Origin: Pseudaminobacter soli (ex Zhang et al. 2022)
GTDB lineage: Bacteria > Pseudomonadota > Alphaproteobacteria > Rhizobiales > Rhizobiaceae
Assembly: GCF_014595955.1 (NCBI RefSeq)
Contig: NZ_JABVCF010000013.1
Span: 62,676-126,675 of the forward strand
Reading direction: 5' to 3'
DNA length: 64,000 nucleotides
The position numbers and the translations under genes are program-made. The notes below the pieces were generated by a model, which was not told the origin of the DNA, searched no databases, and saw only the letters and a list, made by a program, of their open reading frames with translations. Positions 30,962-41,874 of the stretch are shown here, piece after piece (the first letter of the stretch is position 1; each line of letters begins with the position of its first letter).

Positions 30962-30976
30962 GTTCTGGTTTTGTTT
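30962..30976. promoter_or_regulatory. Second, near-consensus SOS box, GTTC-N7-GTTT
   Basis: GTTC (30962-30965), seven bases, then GTTT (30973-30976), one base off consensus and in the opposite orientation to the first box. It lies ten bases after the first box and 22 bp before the lexA start codon. Confidence 0.5.
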
Positions 30977-30997
30977 TGCTCAGTCGGGACGGAGCAG

Positions 30998-31720
30998 ATG
31001 CTGACACGCAAGCAACACGAATTGCTGCTGTTCATTCACCAGAGGCTGAAGGAAAGCGGCATCCCGCCTTCGTTCGACGAGATGAAGGAGGCGCTGGATC
31101 TTGCCTCGAAATCGGGGATCCATCGGCTGATCACCGCACTCGAGGAGCGAGGCTTCATCCGGCGACTGCCCAACAGGGCCCGCGCGCTGGAGGTGATCCG
31201 GCTGCCTGATTCGATCGCGCCCGGCCTGAACGCCGCGAAGAAGTTCTCCCCGAGCGTGATCGAGGGCAGCCTTGGCAAGCGGGGGACAGCCGAACCGGCA
31301 CGGCCCCGGGTGGCGAGCAACGACGACGACGCCACTCAGGGCGTGGTGGTACCGGTCATGGGTCGAATCGCGGCGGGCGTGCCGATCGATGCGATCCAGC
31401 ATCGGACCCATTCCGTAACGGTTCCTGCCGAAATGCTGGCCGGCGGCGATCATTTCGCGCTCGAGGTCAAGGGTGATTCGATGATCGAGGCCGGCATCCT
31501 CGATGGCGACACCGTCGTCATCCGTCAGATGAGTTCGGCGACACCGGGCGACATCGTGGTGGCGCTTGTCGACGACGAGGAGGCTACCCTCAAGCGCTTC
31601 CGGAGAAAGGGTGCCTCCATAGCACTCGAGGCCGCGAACCCCGCTTACGAGACGCGCATCTATGGACCGGACCGGGTGAGGGTCCAGGGGAAACTGGTCG
31701 GGTTGATTCGGCGGTATTAA
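30998..31720 (+). CDS. lexA: LexA repressor (SOS response)
   Basis: LexA represses DNA-damage genes and is inactivated by RecA-stimulated self-cleavage. The 240-residue product has an N-terminal winged helix ([17 protein letters not shown], then [16 protein letters not shown]), a cleavage site in GRIAAG (Ala126-Gly127), catalytic Ser161 in KGDSMIE and catalytic Lys199 in ATLKRF. The frame is open from 30932, but the ATG at 30998 gives the canonical start. The long hinge (about residues 70-115) is normal for rhizobia. Two operator-like sites lie upstream. Confidence 0.97.
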   Translation: MLTRKQHELLLFIHQRLKESGIPPSFDEMKEALDLASKSGIHRLITALEERGFIRRLPNRARALEVIRLPDSIAPGLNAAKKFSPSVIEGSLGKRGTAEPARPRVASNDDDATQGVVVPVMGRIAAGVPIDAIQHRTHSVTVPAEMLAGGDHFALEVKGDSMIEAGILDGDTVVIRQMSSATPGDIVVALVDDEEATLKRFRRKGASIALEAANPAYETRIYGPDRVRVQGKLVGLIRRY

Positions 31721-31831
31721 ATCGTTGGCGACTGCTTCCGGCGAGGTGGCCTCTCCGATTCGCGGGGCCGTTTCGGCTCAGGCAAAAGTCTAGAGGCTCT
31801 GGCCACAAGAGTATCCTGCCTAAAAGGGTAC

Positions 31832-34393
31832 TCAGGGGCTGGTCTCCGTCGCAGACTGACTGGAGGCGCCGATCCTCCTGGCCGCAGCGACGTTCGTTCT
31901 CGCCTTCGGTGGTCGTGGCGTCAGCCCCCGTGCCTCGCGTGAGAATACGCGATGGGCATGCCAAGGCCGGCTTGATGTCGAAACGGCGTATTCGACGTGC
32001 GGCCGCAAGGGACCAGCATCCGAAGCAGCGCTTCCGTTTGCGGGATTGGCGCGCCCGAGATAGACCGCCGCGCTTCCCTTACGCGCGAGCTCCCGCGCAG
32101 TGATCACTAGAACCGAGTGCTCAGCGCAATGCAGCGGCGTGGTGGCGTCCGTGAGTACGATGATGCCGGCATAGGAACATGCGCGCCTGCCCTCCTCCGC
32201 ATCGGACGTGAAAACGACGTTGGAGCCTGCAGGGTGTCTGGCCGCGCAAACTGTCCCTGCGCATGAGAATCCGACCTCGATAGCCGCGAGGCCCGGTACG
32301 TCTGCAGTGTCATGGATCGCTGCATCGGCCTTCGCCACCTCGTCACCAACGCCTGTTCGACCGGCGAGTAGCGCAGCGTCGAGGCGCCTCGGCTTCACAA
32401 CCGAGTCGGCGCGAAGCGCTCTTTGCCAGTTCTGTACGGTGAAGGCATTCGGACGAGGCAGATTGACCGCGAGTACGCCCTCCTGCGTAACCAGACCGAT
32501 GAGTTTAGCATCCTCCGAAACTAGGACGTCTGGAACCGGCGTGGCGTCCAGTGTGAACAATCCCGCCAACGCCAGGGGTACGCTCACCAACCTCAGCCAG
32601 GTGGTGGCTATGGCGACGGCCGTCAGGGAGAGCGTGAAGAGGATCACCGACAAGCCGGAGATCATGCCTACAACATCGATGGGCGATCTCTCGGAGAACC
32701 AGGTGGCAACGCCAAGCATCGCCGAGATGCCAAAGCCCATCAAATCGAGACACGGTCCTTCTATGCCGAAGGGCATGAAGATCGCTGCGGCCACCCCAGC
32801 CGGGACCACCACTGCCGAGACGATGGGCATTGCGAACAGATTGGCCGCAAGGCTGAGAGGCGCGACGCGTTGGAAGTGATAGACGCCGTAGGGTGCAGTG
32901 GCGAGACCCGCGATCAGCGAGGTGAGCACCAGGCCGGCGATGAGCATCGCCGCCCGCCGGCTGATCCGGCCTGCGAACCCGATCCTTTTTGGCGTGCGCC
33001 CTGCCGATTTGGAGCGCCGCTCGTTCCAGAATGCATAGGCCGCCACCAGCGCGGCAGTAGCGGCGAAGGACATCTGGAAACTGGGGCCCACCACTTCGTG
33101 CGGTGTAAGGGCCAGCACGACCAGAGCCGATAGCGCGAGGTTGCGCATCGTCAGCGCTGCGCGGTCGAAAAGGACCGCGGTCAGCATGATCGCCAGCATG
33201 ATGAAACTGCGCTGCGCCGCAACCTCGCCGCCGGAAATCAGCAGGTAGAAGGCGATAGCCGCGAGGCCGGCAACCGCCGCCACCTTTCGAACGGGCCAGC
33301 GCGAGGCGAACCCGGGAAAAAGCGCAAGCAACGCCCTCATCGAGCCGATCACTGCGCCGGCGACGAGTGCCATGTGAAGGCCGGATATGGAGATGATGTG
33401 ATAGAGGCCGGTGCGTCGCAGCGATTCGCTGATCTCTTCGGGGATGCCGGCGCGCACCCCCACCATCAAGGCGGCCGCGATCTCGCCCTGGGCGCCGCCA
33501 ATGCGATCACGTATCCTGGCTGCGATCGCATTGCGTGCGTTCTCGATGAAGTAGGAGAGGCGCCCGAGAATGCCGGCCGAAGAGGAGGTCATGCGCTCGG
33601 GGCGGCTCAGGAAGAAGCCGCTGGCGCCGATCCCGTCGAAATAACTTTCGAAGGAGAAGTCGTAGCTATCGGGGCGCACCGGTCCGGGCGGCGGTCGCAG
33701 CCGCACCAGGCCGGAGACGACGTCGCCGGCGTGAACGTCGGTCGGAACACTTCGGCCAGTCACGCGCACCCGGCCAGGCGCGTAGCGCAATTTCGGCCGC
33801 TCCGTCGTCAAGACGTCAAGCGTAAGCCGCACACGCTTTTCAGAAAAGGCATCGATCCCGATCACGCGTCCGGTGATCCGCGTCGTCACCTCCCCGCCGA
33901 GCATAGCCGTTCCGGCGCGCAGGGCCTCGACCTTTCCGAGCAGCACGCCGAGGACGACCAGCAAGGTGGCGACCGCCGTATAGTGCGGGAGCCGGCCACG
34001 GGGTGTCAGTAACGCCGCGGCGCCTACCGCCGCGGCCACCGCGATTGTCACGAGCAAGTCCGGCTCGAAGGAAAGACGGAAATAGGTGAAGGCGCCGATC
34101 GCCAGGAGTACCGGACTGAGCAGGAATGGTGTCCCCCGCTCCACTTCCAGCACCACGGCCTGGTAGAAGGCGTGCTTCGCGTGCCGAACGACTATCCCGA
34201 GTGCGGGACCGCGCGGGCGCGCGCGCCAGGAATGTTTTAGCCACTCCCGCCACCCATGACCCGGGGTCGGGTCGGTTGAAGGCACGCCGACTTCGGCCCG
34301 CTCGCCTCGGCCGAGCAGGAGCCGCTCGTCACTCTCTCGCGATGACGTCCCCGCCATCTCCCCGCCCGCTGCGGCAAAGCTTGCCGTGCCCAT
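31832..34393 (-). CDS. comEC: ComEC/Rec2-family membrane protein
   Basis: A large (up to 853 residues) polytopic protein. After a variable hydrophilic N-terminus of about 100 residues it has an OB-like segment (DUF4131; [21 protein letters not shown]), then the Competence domain with [15 protein letters not shown] and many transmembrane helices (about 330-620). In naturally competent bacteria ComEC forms the inner-membrane channel for transforming DNA. The C-terminal part (about 640-853) lacks the HxHxDH metallo-beta-lactamase motif found in full Bacillus-type proteins. The start at the ATG at 34393 has a weak ribosome site and may be later. It converges on lexA and is divergent from gltX. 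Confidence 0.88.
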   Translation of the reverse strand: MGTASFAAAGGEMAGTSSRESDERLLLGRGERAEVGVPSTDPTPGHGWREWLKHSWRARPRGPALGIVVRHAKHAFYQAVVLEVERGTPFLLSPVLLAIGAFTYFRLSFEPDLLVTIAVAAAVGAAALLTPRGRLPHYTAVATLLVVLGVLLGKVEALRAGTAMLGGEVTTRITGRVIGIDAFSEKRVRLTLDVLTTERPKLRYAPGRVRVTGRSVPTDVHAGDVVSGLVRLRPPPGPVRPDSYDFSFESYFDGIGASGFFLSRPERMTSSSAGILGRLSYFIENARNAIAARIRDRIGGAQGEIAAALMVGVRAGIPEEISESLRRTGLYHIISISGLHMALVAGAVIGSMRALLALFPGFASRWPVRKVAAVAGLAAIAFYLLISGGEVAAQRSFIMLAIMLTAVLFDRAALTMRNLALSALVVLALTPHEVVGPSFQMSFAATAALVAAYAFWNERRSKSAGRTPKRIGFAGRISRRAAMLIAGLVLTSLIAGLATAPYGVYHFQRVAPLSLAANLFAMPIVSAVVVPAGVAAAIFMPFGIEGPCLDLMGFGISAMLGVATWFSERSPIDVVGMISGLSVILFTLSLTAVAIATTWLRLVSVPLALAGLFTLDATPVPDVLVSEDAKLIGLVTQEGVLAVNLPRPNAFTVQNWQRALRADSVVKPRRLDAALLAGRTGVGDEVAKADAAIHDTADVPGLAAIEVGFSCAGTVCAARHPAGSNVVFTSDAEEGRRACSYAGIIVLTDATTPLHCAEHSVLVITARELARKGSAAVYLGRANPANGSAASDAGPLRPHVEYAVSTSSRPWHAHRVFSREARGLTPRPPKARTNVAAARRIGASSQSATETSP

Positions 34394-34507
34394 GCCGAAG
34401 GGATTTCTTCGGCTTGCGCCTCAGACCCTCTATGCTACAGGAACGCCAGCCTTTTTCTACGCCCGGCGTCGCGCGCGTCGCCTCCTATCTCGACCCCGGA
34501 AGTTCCG

Positions 34508-35932
34508 ATGTCCAAGCAAGTCGTTACGCGTTTCGCTCCTTCGCCCACCGGATACCTGCATATCGGTGGGGCGCGCACCGCGCTGTTCAACTGGCTCTAT
34601 GCCAAGCATACCGGCGGCAAGATGCTGCTGAGGATCGAGGACACCGATCGCGAGCGCTCGAGCGATGCTGCGACCGCCGCGATCCTCGATGGCTTGAGCT
34701 GGCTCGGTCTAAACTGGGACGGCGAACCGATCTCCCAGTTCGAGCGGGCTCCGCGCCACCGCGAAGTGGCCGAGGAACTCGTCCGGATGGGCAAGGCCTA
34801 TTATTGCTACGCCACGCCCGAAGAGCTGAACGAGATGCGCGAGAAGGCGCGCGCCGCGGGCCTTCCGCCCCGTTATGACGGACGCTGGCGCGACCGCGAC
34901 CCGTCCGAGGCGCCCGCCGGCGTCAAGGGCGCGATCCGCATCAAGGCTCCGACCGAGGGCGAGACGGTCGTCCACGACCGGGTGCAGGGCGAAGTCCGCT
35001 TCCCGAACAAGGATCTCGACGACTTCATCATCCTGCGCTCGGACGGTAACCCGACGTACATGCACGCCGTGGTGGTCGATGATCACGATATGGCGGTCAC
35101 GCACATCATCCGCGGAGACGACCACCTGACCAATGCGGCGCGGCAGACGGTCATCTACCAGGCGATGGGATGGGACGTGCCGGTCATGGCGCATATCCCG
35201 CTGATCCACGGTCCGGACGGAGCAAAGCTGTCGAAGCGGCATGGCGCGCTCGGCGTCGATGCCTACCGCTCCATGGGCTACCTGCCGCAGGCGCTGCGAA
35301 ACTATCTCGTCCGGCTCGGCTGGAGCCACGGCGACGACGAAGTCATGAGCCTGGAGGACATGATCCGCTGGTTCGAGATCGAGGACGTCAACCGCGGCGC
35401 GGCGCGTTTCGATTTCCAGAAGTTGGAGGCGCTGAACGGGCTCTACATTCGCCAGACGGGCGATGCGGAACTCACCGAACTGTTCGTCGAGACCTTGCCG
35501 CACCTGGCTGCGCCGAAGGAACTGGCGGCTGGTCTTGACGACGCTCAGAAGGCGAAGCTGCTGGCGGCGATGCCCGGCCTGAAGGAGCGTGCGAAGACGC
35601 TGGTCGAGCTTGCGGACAACTCAGCCTATCTTTTCGCCACGCGTCCATTGGCGATCGACGACAAGGCAGCCGCTATCCTCGGCGACAAGCCACGAACCGT
35701 GCTCTCGGGCGCCTGGGCGGCGCTGAAGAGCATCGACGGCGACTGGAACGCACAGTCCACCGAGGCGGCGATTCGCGAATTCGCTACGTCACAGGGCTTG
35801 AAGCTAGGCGGTGTGGCCCAGCCGTTGCGAGCGGCGCTCACGGGCCGCAGCACCTCGCCAGGGGTGTTCGATGTTCTCGCCGTGCTGGGCAGGGAAGAGA
35901 GTCTCGCACGGATTGGAGACCAAATCGATTAG
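34508..35932 (+). CDS. gltX: Glutamyl-tRNA synthetase
   Basis: GltX charges tRNA with glutamate. The 474-residue class I synthetase has [17 protein letters not shown] (HIGH region), IEDTDRERS and KLSKRHGA (KMSKS loop), with the anticodon-binding helical domain at the C-terminus. Rhizobia often carry two GltX paralogues, one misacylating tRNA-Gln for the GatCAB route; this window also holds part of gatA. Divergent from comEC and followed by gltA after 172 bp. Confidence 0.97.
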   Translation: MSKQVVTRFAPSPTGYLHIGGARTALFNWLYAKHTGGKMLLRIEDTDRERSSDAATAAILDGLSWLGLNWDGEPISQFERAPRHREVAEELVRMGKAYYCYATPEELNEMREKARAAGLPPRYDGRWRDRDPSEAPAGVKGAIRIKAPTEGETVVHDRVQGEVRFPNKDLDDFIILRSDGNPTYMHAVVVDDHDMAVTHIIRGDDHLTNAARQTVIYQAMGWDVPVMAHIPLIHGPDGAKLSKRHGALGVDAYRSMGYLPQALRNYLVRLGWSHGDDEVMSLEDMIRWFEIEDVNRGAARFDFQKLEALNGLYIRQTGDAELTELFVETLPHLAAPKELAAGLDDAQKAKLLAAMPGLKERAKTLVELADNSAYLFATRPLAIDDKAAAILGDKPRTVLSGAWAALKSIDGDWNAQSTEAAIREFATSQGLKLGGVAQPLRAALTGRSTSPGVFDVLAVLGREESLARIGDQID

Positions 35933-36104
35933 GATGAGGTTGGCCTAGCGGAGAGTGATTGAAACCTGTCTGTTGCGGTGCAACATTGCGCACCACATCA
36001 CGGGTACCGCGCTGTGCGGTGAAGTCGGCGAGTACTCGTGTGTCGCATCCGCGAGTCTGGAACAGACAATCGAGGATACGGATTGGATAATAAAGGGGTA
36101 GCGC

Positions 36105-37394
36105 ATGAGCGAATCGACAGCCAGACTTGAGTACAAGGGCAAAGTCCACGAGCTGAAGGTTCGACTAGGTACCGTCGGTCCGGAGGTGATCGACATCGCC
36201 TCGCTCTACCGCGATACCGGCGCCTTCACCTACGATCCAGGGTTCACTTCGACCGCCAGCTGCGAATCGGAGATCACCTTCATCGACGGAGATGCCGGCG
36301 TGCTGCTGCATCGCGGCTATCCGATCGATCAACTCGCCGAGCACAGCGATTTCCTGGAAGTCTGCTACCTGCTGCTCTACGGCGAATTGCCGACCAAGGC
36401 GCAGAAGGACGATTTCGACTATCGCGTCACGCGCCACACGATGGTGCATGAGCAGATGTCGCGCTTCTTCACCGGCTTCCGGCGCGATGCGCACCCGATG
36501 GCGGTCATGGTCGGAGTGGTCGGAGCCCTATCGGCCTTCTATCACGACTCGACGGACATCTCCGACCCGTACCAGCGGATGGTCGCGTCGATGCGGCTCG
36601 TCGCCAAGATGCCGACGATCGCGGCCATGGCCTACAAATACCACATCGGCCAGCCGTTCATTTATCCGAAGAACGACCTCGGCTACGCCGCCAACTTCCT
36701 GCACATGTGCTTCGCGGTGCCCTGCGAGGAATACAAGGTGAACCCCGTCCTGGCGCGGGCGATGGAGCGCATCTTCATCCTGCACGCCGACCACGAGCAG
36801 AACGCTTCAACGTCGACGGTGCGCCTCGCCGGCTCTTCGGGAGCAAACCCGTTTGCCTGCATCGCGGCCGGCATCGCCTGCCTGTGGGGCCCGGCGCATG
36901 GTGGCGCGAACGAAGCGGCGCTCAACATGCTGGCCGAAATCGGCACGGTCGATCGAATCCCCGAGTTCATCGCGCGCGCCAAGGACAAGAACGACCCGTT
37001 CCGGCTGATGGGCTTCGGTCATCGCGTCTACAAGAACTACGATCCGCGCGCCAAGATCATGCAGAAGACGACGCATGAGGTGCTGGGCGAACTCGGCATC
37101 AAGGACGATCCGATGCTCGACGTGGCAATCGAGCTGGAGCGGATCGCCCTGACCGACGAGTACTTCATCGAGAAGAAGCTCTACCCGAACATCGACTTCT
37201 ACTCGGGCATCACCCTGAAGGCGCTGGGCTTCCCCACCACCATGTTCACGGTGCTGTTCGCGGTGGCGCGTACCGTCGGCTGGATCTCGCAGTGGAAGGA
37301 GATGATCGAGGATCCGAATCAGAAGATCGGCCGTCCACGCCAGCTCTACACCGGCCCGGCGCCGCGGGATTTTGTGCCGATCGCGAAGAGATGA
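36105..37394 (+). CDS. gltA: Citrate synthase (type II, hexameric)
   Basis: Citrate synthase condenses acetyl-CoA, the product of the pyruvate dehydrogenase genes in this window, with oxaloacetate. The 429 residues carry the family pattern: [10 protein letters not shown] with substrate-binding His, [12 protein letters not shown], and [14 protein letters not shown] with the active His and Arg; the catalytic Asp lies in the C-terminal segment ([10 protein letters not shown]). The ATG has AAAGGGG upstream. It converges on lpxB, and a dispersed repeat fills the 57-bp gap. Confidence 0.98.
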   Translation: MSESTARLEYKGKVHELKVRLGTVGPEVIDIASLYRDTGAFTYDPGFTSTASCESEITFIDGDAGVLLHRGYPIDQLAEHSDFLEVCYLLLYGELPTKAQKDDFDYRVTRHTMVHEQMSRFFTGFRRDAHPMAVMVGVVGALSAFYHDSTDISDPYQRMVASMRLVAKMPTIAAMAYKYHIGQPFIYPKNDLGYAANFLHMCFAVPCEEYKVNPVLARAMERIFILHADHEQNASTSTVRLAGSSGANPFACIAAGIACLWGPAHGGANEAALNMLAEIGTVDRIPEFIARAKDKNDPFRLMGFGHRVYKNYDPRAKIMQKTTHEVLGELGIKDDPMLDVAIELERIALTDEYFIEKKLYPNIDFYSGITLKALGFPTTMFTVLFAVARTVGWISQWKEMIEDPNQKIGRPRQLYTGPAPRDFVPIAKR

Positions 37395-37404
37395 GGTAGT
37401 CGGG

Positions 37405-37456
37405 AGTAGGCAGTCGGAACGGGAGCAAAGCAGTTCAAACCGGCCGACTGCCTACT
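37405..37456. repeat. 13-bp inverted repeat (AGTAGGCAGTCGG family) between gltA and lpxB
   Basis: AGTAGGCAGTCGG (37405-37417) and its exact complement CCGACTGCCTACT (37444-37456) are separated by 26 bases. The right arm contains the lpxB stop codon. Further partial copies (GGTAGTCGGGAG, GCCGATTGCCGGCTG) flank it. The same words recur at 62021-62161. The structure could terminate both convergent genes. Confidence 0.8.
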
Positions 37457-38624
37457 GCCGATTGCCGGCTGCCTTCAACACAATTTCTCCCGCCAACTCT
37501 CCCGCCGGCCGTTCCGTGTGCATGCGGCGAGCGACCTCGGCAAAGCCATCCTTCTGCCAGGCGCGCATGGCGGTATCCTCGAACAGCGCCTCGAGGTCGC
37601 GCGCCAGATGCTCGGGCCGGATGTATTCGTGGTAGAACTCCGGCACGATCACGCGGTCGGCGATGATGTTCGGAAGGATCGCCGACCAGACGGTGACTAG
37701 ACTTTTGAATAGCTGCCCCACCGGATCGAGCTTGTAGCAGGACACGAATGGCACCCGCGCAAGCGCCAGTTCGAGCGATACCGTGCCCGAGGCGATAATC
37801 GCGGCGTCGGCCTCGCCAAATACCTGCCATTTCCGTTCGGGATCCAGGACGATCTCGGGCTTCTCCGCCCAGCTTGCGGTCGCTTCCCGCACCAGTGGAG
37901 CGACATGCGGCACCGTTGGCAGGGCAAGCTTGAGGCGGTGGCCGCGGGCCCGCAGCTTTGCCATGGTCTCGCCGAATGAGCCGATCAGACCGCTGACCTC
38001 ACCCCGGCGCGAACCCGGCAGGACGAGGATGTTGCGGGGCTGTCCGGGCGGCGAGATCCCCCTTTCAGCCTGCATGCGCGCCGCCTGCAGGATCCCGCGA
38101 TCGGTCGCTAGCCTGTGGCCGACGAACGTTCCGGGCGGGCCGCCCAGCCGCTTCAGTTCGTCCGGTTCGAAGGGCAGCAGGCATAGAACGTGATCGACAT
38201 AGGGTCGCATCGCCGCGGCGCGGGAAGGCCGCCAGGCCCATACGGAGGGGCAGACATAGTGCACGATCGGAATGCCCGGATCGGCTGCCCGGACCCGCTT
38301 GGCCACTCGCAGCGAGAACTCCGGCGTGTCGATGGTGACCAGGCAATCCGGGCGCGCGGCCACGATAGCGCGCGCGGCCTGCCCGATCCGCCGCACCAGC
38401 CTCGGTAGGTCACGAAGGATGGCTCCGATCCCCATCAGGGAGATTTCTGATGAATCGAAAAGCGGCTTGAGGCCGAGCGAAGCAAGGTGGCGGCCACCGA
38501 TGCCGACAAGCTCGACGTCGCGGCCAGCCATGCGCCTCAGCGCTTCAATGAGGTCGTGGCCGAGAAGGTCGCCGGACTCTTCGCCGGCCACCACGGCAAT
38601 CCTGAGCGGCCGGCCGGCGTTCAT
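37452..38624 (-). CDS. lpxB: Lipid-A-disaccharide synthase
   Basis: LpxB (GT19) joins UDP-2,3-diacylglucosamine and lipid X into the lipid A disaccharide on the inner membrane. The 390-residue product has GEESGDLLGHDLIEAL at the start, the loop GIGGRHLASLG, VCPSVWAW and the C-terminal SGTVSLELALARVPFVSCYK. Its ATG overlaps the lpxI stop (ATGA), so the two are translationally coupled. Its own stop codon lies in a dispersed repeat. Last gene of the rpsB-to-lpxB run. Confidence 0.97.
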   Translation of the reverse strand: MNAGRPLRIAVVAGEESGDLLGHDLIEALRRMAGRDVELVGIGGRHLASLGLKPLFDSSEISLMGIGAILRDLPRLVRRIGQAARAIVAARPDCLVTIDTPEFSLRVAKRVRAADPGIPIVHYVCPSVWAWRPSRAAAMRPYVDHVLCLLPFEPDELKRLGGPPGTFVGHRLATDRGILQAARMQAERGISPPGQPRNILVLPGSRRGEVSGLIGSFGETMAKLRARGHRLKLALPTVPHVAPLVREATASWAEKPEIVLDPERKWQVFGEADAAIIASGTVSLELALARVPFVSCYKLDPVGQLFKSLVTVWSAILPNIIADRVIVPEFYHEYIRPEHLARDLEALFEDTAMRAWQKDGFAEVARRMHTERPAGELAGEIVLKAAGNRQ

Positions 38625-39508
38625 GTCGGCCCCCCGGCAGGAAGGCCGACGACGAAGATGCCGAGTTCATCCGCGAGGCGCACCATCTCGGCGCCTTCCA
38701 GGATGAGCGAATGGTCGGCTTCGGCTCCGATGCCGGCCAGCCCGGCGGCGTGCGCCATCTCCACAGTCTTGGGCCCAATGGCCGGCAGGTCGGCCCGCAA
38801 CTCCTGGCCGGGCTTGGCACATTTGACCAGGACGCCCCTGCCCTTTCCCGCTAGACGGCCATGACCCCGCATTTCCCGGACCCGCTCGAGAAGGCCGTCC
38901 GTGCCCTCTATGCCTTCGACTGCTATGACGCGACCGCCGACCGAGACCGCGCCCTGCCCTATGTCCAGCGCACCGAGTGCCCGCGCCGCCTTGTAGGCGG
39001 CCTTGAGATCGCTCCAATCGCCGCTCTGCGGCCGTCCCACGCCGATCGACCCTTCAGGCGTCAACAGGTCTGGCACGATCTGATGTGCACCCACGACCTT
39101 GATCCCCTCTTGCTCGAGGGTGCGGACCACGATGGAGAGCAGGCCGTCGTCGCCCCGGGCCAGTCCGGCGACAGCCTTGGGGAGATGACGGAGCAGCGAA
39201 AAGCCGAGCTTTAGCTCGCTGAGGCGCGGGCGCCGTGAGATGCCGCCCGCGAGCACGAGATGGGTGATGCCGAGACGCTTGAGCCGCCCGATCAGTGCGC
39301 CGAAGGCGCCCAGCCTGATTGGCTCGACGTCGAAGCAGTCAAAGCTGGAGTCGACTTCGCCCTGCACGGCCAGGACGAGAGCAGAATGTCCCTGCTTCGC
39401 CAAGCCCTCGGCGACATCGACCGGCAAGCGGCCGCTACCGGCGACGATCGCGACCCTGTCGCCAGGACCCAGCGTGATTCGGCTATTCCTGGTCGTCGTC
39501 GCTGTCAT
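38621..39508 (-). CDS. lpxI: UDP-2,3-diacylglucosamine diphosphatase LpxI (DUF1009)
   Basis: LpxI hydrolyses UDP-2,3-diacylglucosamine to lipid X, the substrate of LpxB. It replaces LpxH in most alphaproteobacteria. The product of about 295 residues shows VAIVAGSGRLPVDVAEGL, LVLAGGISRRP, GAHQIVPDLLTPEG and ending LPAGGPT. The frame is open to 39727, inside lpxA, so I start at the ATG at 39508, which overlaps the lpxA end by 26 bp and has GGGCGGG upstream. Position between lpxA and lpxB fits its step. Confidence 0.93.
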   Translation of the reverse strand: MTATTTRNSRITLGPGDRVAIVAGSGRLPVDVAEGLAKQGHSALVLAVQGEVDSSFDCFDVEPIRLGAFGALIGRLKRLGITHLVLAGGISRRPRLSELKLGFSLLRHLPKAVAGLARGDDGLLSIVVRTLEQEGIKVVGAHQIVPDLLTPEGSIGVGRPQSGDWSDLKAAYKAARALGALDIGQGAVSVGGRVIAVEGIEGTDGLLERVREMRGHGRLAGKGRGVLVKCAKPGQELRADLPAIGPKTVEMAHAAGLAGIGAEADHSLILEGAEMVRLADELGIFVVGLPAGGPT

Positions 39509-40316
39509 CGATCCCGCCCTTGAGCGGCGGAAGGGTGAAGCTTCTCCTGCCCCGCGCAACCATGAAGTCGATGACCTGCATGGCGTAGGGGGAATCAGCG
39601 AACTCCGCACGAACGAGTTCGATGTTCTCGGCCATCGTGCGGGAGCGATCGAACAGCGTCTTGTAAGCCATCCGCAGCCGCAGCCTGTCGGAGCGGGGAA
39701 CCCCAGCCCGTCGCATGCCCACGACATTCATGCCGCGCAGCTCGGCCCGGTCGCCGCTGGCCAGTCCATAAGGCACCACGTCGCCCAACACCATCGAGCC
39801 GCCGGCGACGAACGCCTTGTCACCGACGCGGACAAACTGATGGAGGGCTGTAAGCCCACCGATCCCGACAGAGTTGCCGATGTCGCAGTGGCCGCCTAGC
39901 GTCACGCCATTCGCGAACGTCGCGTTGTCGCCGATCGAACAGTCATGCGCGATATGCACATAGGCCATGAAGAGCCCGTCATTGCCGACGGTCGTGGCGC
40001 CGCGGCTGTTGTCTGTACCGCGGTTCATCGTCACGAACTCGCGGATCACGCAGCGGTCGCCGATGGTCAGCGTGGTACGCCCGCCCTTGTGAGACGTGCT
40101 CTGCGGCGCGCCGCCCAGAACCGCCTGGGGATGAACCGTACAGTCGCTGCCGATGGTGGTCGCGCCTGACACTACGACATGGCTCATCAGCGTCGTCCGG
40201 TCACCGACAACGGCGTCTGCGCCGACATGGCAGAACGGCCCGATGCGCGCGCCGGCACCAATGCTTGCCCCTGGCTCCACTACGGCCAGGGGATGAATAA
40301 GGGTATCAGCCGTCAT
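39483..40316 (-). CDS. lpxA: UDP-N-acetylglucosamine O-acyltransferase
   Basis: LpxA adds a 3-hydroxyacyl chain to UDP-GlcNAc, the first lipid A step. The left-handed beta-helix is plain from hexapeptide repeats; the catalytic-His region is VYVHIAHDCSIG-like (AYVHIAHDCSIG) followed by GLTALHQFVRVG. I choose the ATG at 40316 (MTADTLIHPLAVV); GTG codons at 40328 (overlapping the fabZ stop) and 40322 are alternatives. The C-terminus ends in an acidic DDSDDDQE stretch, which is unusual. Confidence 0.95.
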   Translation of the reverse strand: MTADTLIHPLAVVEPGASIGAGARIGPFCHVGADAVVGDRTTLMSHVVVSGATTIGSDCTVHPQAVLGGAPQSTSHKGGRTTLTIGDRCVIREFVTMNRGTDNSRGATTVGNDGLFMAYVHIAHDCSIGDNATFANGVTLGGHCDIGNSVGIGGLTALHQFVRVGDKAFVAGGSMVLGDVVPYGLASGDRAELRGMNVVGMRRAGVPRSDRLRLRMAYKTLFDRSRTMAENIELVRAEFADSPYAMQVIDFMVARGRRSFTLPPLKGGIDDSDDDQE

Positions 40317-40324
40317 CAGCACGA

Positions 40325-40792
40325 TCACACCGGCTGCGTCGCGATCATCGCGGAGATCTCGGCCTCGGCTACTTTGGCGCCGGCGACCTGAGCCTCGCAG
40401 CCGAAGCGCCAGATCGTGCCGCGCTGCTTCAGCTTCCGGACATGGATGGCAAGCTGGTCGCCGGGCACGACCGGCTTGCGGAACTTCGCGTTATCAATGG
40501 TCATGAAATAAACGAGCGCCGGGCTCTCGCCTCCGTTCTTTCGGATGCAGATCGCGCCAGCCGTCTGGGCCATCGCCTCGATGATGAGCACGCCGGGCAT
40601 GACCGGCTGGCCGGGGAAATGACCCTGGAAATGTGGCTCGTTGAAGGTGACGTTCTTGATTCCCACGGCCGAGTTGTCGCCGTCGATGTCGACGATGCGG
40701 TCGACCAGCAGGAAGGGATAGCGGTGCGGCAGGAGCTTCATCAACTCCTGAATATCCATAGCCTCAAGGGTCGCCGCCGGGGCCTCAGCCAT
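40325..40792 (-). CDS. fabZ: 3-hydroxyacyl-[acyl-carrier-protein] dehydratase FabZ
   Basis: FabZ dehydrates 3-hydroxyacyl-ACP, competing with LpxA/LpxD for the same pool. The 155-residue hotdog protein has [34 protein letters not shown] with the active His and Glu. The ATG overlaps the end of lpxD by eight bases, and the ribosome site AGGAA lies in lpxD. Its stop overlaps possible lpxA start codons. Confidence 0.97.
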   Translation of the reverse strand: MAEAPAATLEAMDIQELMKLLPHRYPFLLVDRIVDIDGDNSAVGIKNVTFNEPHFQGHFPGQPVMPGVLIIEAMAQTAGAICIRKNGGESPALVYFMTIDNAKFRKPVVPGDQLAIHVRKLKQRGTIWRFGCEAQVAGAKVAEAEISAMIATQPV

Positions 40793-41840
40793 TGTCTCTG
40801 TTCCTTGCCTTCGACTTTGCCAGTTTGCTCAGCGTCGCAAACTCGCGCATCGTCTGGCCGATCGGCTTGGCCGGATAACCTGCCCAGACCTCGCGCGCGG
40901 GAACGTCATGCATGAAGGCGCTGCCCGCCGCAAGCTGTGCGCCGTCTCCGATGGTCAGATGATCGGCGATGCCGACAGCACCGCCCATCATGACGTTGTC
41001 GCCGACCGTAACCGACCCGGAAATGCCGGTACGCCCGGCAATCACGCAGTTGCGACCGAGGCGCACATTATGGGCGATCTGCACCAGATTATCGATCTTG
41101 GTATTCTCGCCGATGACGGTATCGCCAAGGGCGCCGCGATCCACGGCCGTGTTCGCCCCGATCTCCACATTGTCCTGGATGATGACACGCCCGATCTGCG
41201 GAATCCGCTCCGGGCCGGACTTGCCGAAGGTGAAACCGAAACCGTCCTGGCCGATCGTTGCGCCGGCGTGGATGACGACCCCGTCACCGATCAGCGCGTA
41301 CTGGATGACGGCATTCGGTCCGACGAAGCAGTCGCGGCCGATCTTGCAGTTCCTGCCGATCGTGGCGTTGGGCGCAACGATGGTTCCCGAGCCGATCGCC
41401 ACACCGGGGCCGATCACCGCGCCGGCTTCTACAACCACGCCCGGCTCCAGCACCGCCGAGGGGTCGACGGAAGCCCGCTGCGACACGCCGGTTTCACCGG
41501 TTACTGTGACGGGCGTCGCCGCCTCAGGATAGAGAAGCCGTCCAACGGTCGCGAACGCATATTGCGGACGCGGTGTCACCAGCAGCGCCACTTCCGCCGG
41601 AACGCGCTCGGCGAGATCAGCAGTCGTCAGGACCGCAGCCGCATGCAAGCCATCGAGGAGTGCGGCATTGCGCTTGCCCTCGACGAATACGAGCGCTCCC
41701 TCGCCGCCAGCCAAAGCCGGGGCGATCCAGGTAATCTCGACATTGCCAAGATCGGGCCGAGTGAGTTCGGCGCCGATCAGAACGGCAATTTCCGCCGCCG
41801 TGATGTGCCGCGACGGCGGAAAGAAACAGGTTTCAGACAT
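40785..41840 (-). CDS. lpxD: UDP-3-O-acylglucosamine N-acyltransferase
   Basis: LpxD adds the N-linked acyl chain in lipid A synthesis. The 351-residue protein has an N-terminal uridine-binding domain (about 1-100) and a long hexapeptide-repeat beta-helix, with the catalytic His in [11 protein letters not shown] and [12 protein letters not shown]. The ATG at 41840 ([11 protein letters not shown]) matches the family start but has no clear ribosome site; instead a GC hairpin lies directly upstream. It follows bamA by 47 bp; skp, present between them in E. coli, is absent. Confidence 0.95.
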   Translation of the reverse strand: MSETCFFPPSRHITAAEIAVLIGAELTRPDLGNVEITWIAPALAGGEGALVFVEGKRNAALLDGLHAAAVLTTADLAERVPAEVALLVTPRPQYAFATVGRLLYPEAATPVTVTGETGVSQRASVDPSAVLEPGVVVEAGAVIGPGVAIGSGTIVAPNATIGRNCKIGRDCFVGPNAVIQYALIGDGVVIHAGATIGQDGFGFTFGKSGPERIPQIGRVIIQDNVEIGANTAVDRGALGDTVIGENTKIDNLVQIAHNVRLGRNCVIAGRTGISGSVTVGDNVMMGGAVGIADHLTIGDGAQLAAGSAFMHDVPAREVWAGYPAKPIGQTMREFATLSKLAKSKARNRDNG

Positions 41841-41852
41841 ACGTATGTTCGG

Positions 41853-41874
41853 CCGGGGCGGTGGCCCGCCCCGG
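41853..41874. promoter_or_regulatory. GC hairpin just upstream of the lpxD start codon
   Basis: CCGGGGCGG (41853-41861) and CCGCCCCGG (41866-41874) form a perfect 9-bp stem with loop TGGC. On the minus strand the order is bamA stop, AGGAAGAG, hairpin, 12 bases, lpxD ATG. It could bring the purine run near the start, or attenuate read-through from bamA. Confidence 0.45.

Larger units (their letters stand above)
30484..30997. promoter_or_regulatory. Long divergent regulatory region between porin and lexA
   Basis: These 514 bp lie between the divergently transcribed porin and lexA genes and hold no credible coding frame. The region is more AT-rich than its surroundings. It must contain the porin promoter and a probably long porin leader, and the lexA promoter with the SOS operators listed separately. 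I could not fix the -35/-10 elements with confidence. Room for a small RNA exists, but no terminator-like hairpin with a T-tract was seen. Confidence 0.55.

Noticed and set aside
30669-31007. Minus-strand 112-codon frame upstream of lexA
   Set aside because: It covers the lexA operators and promoter and has no ribosome site or recognisable pattern.
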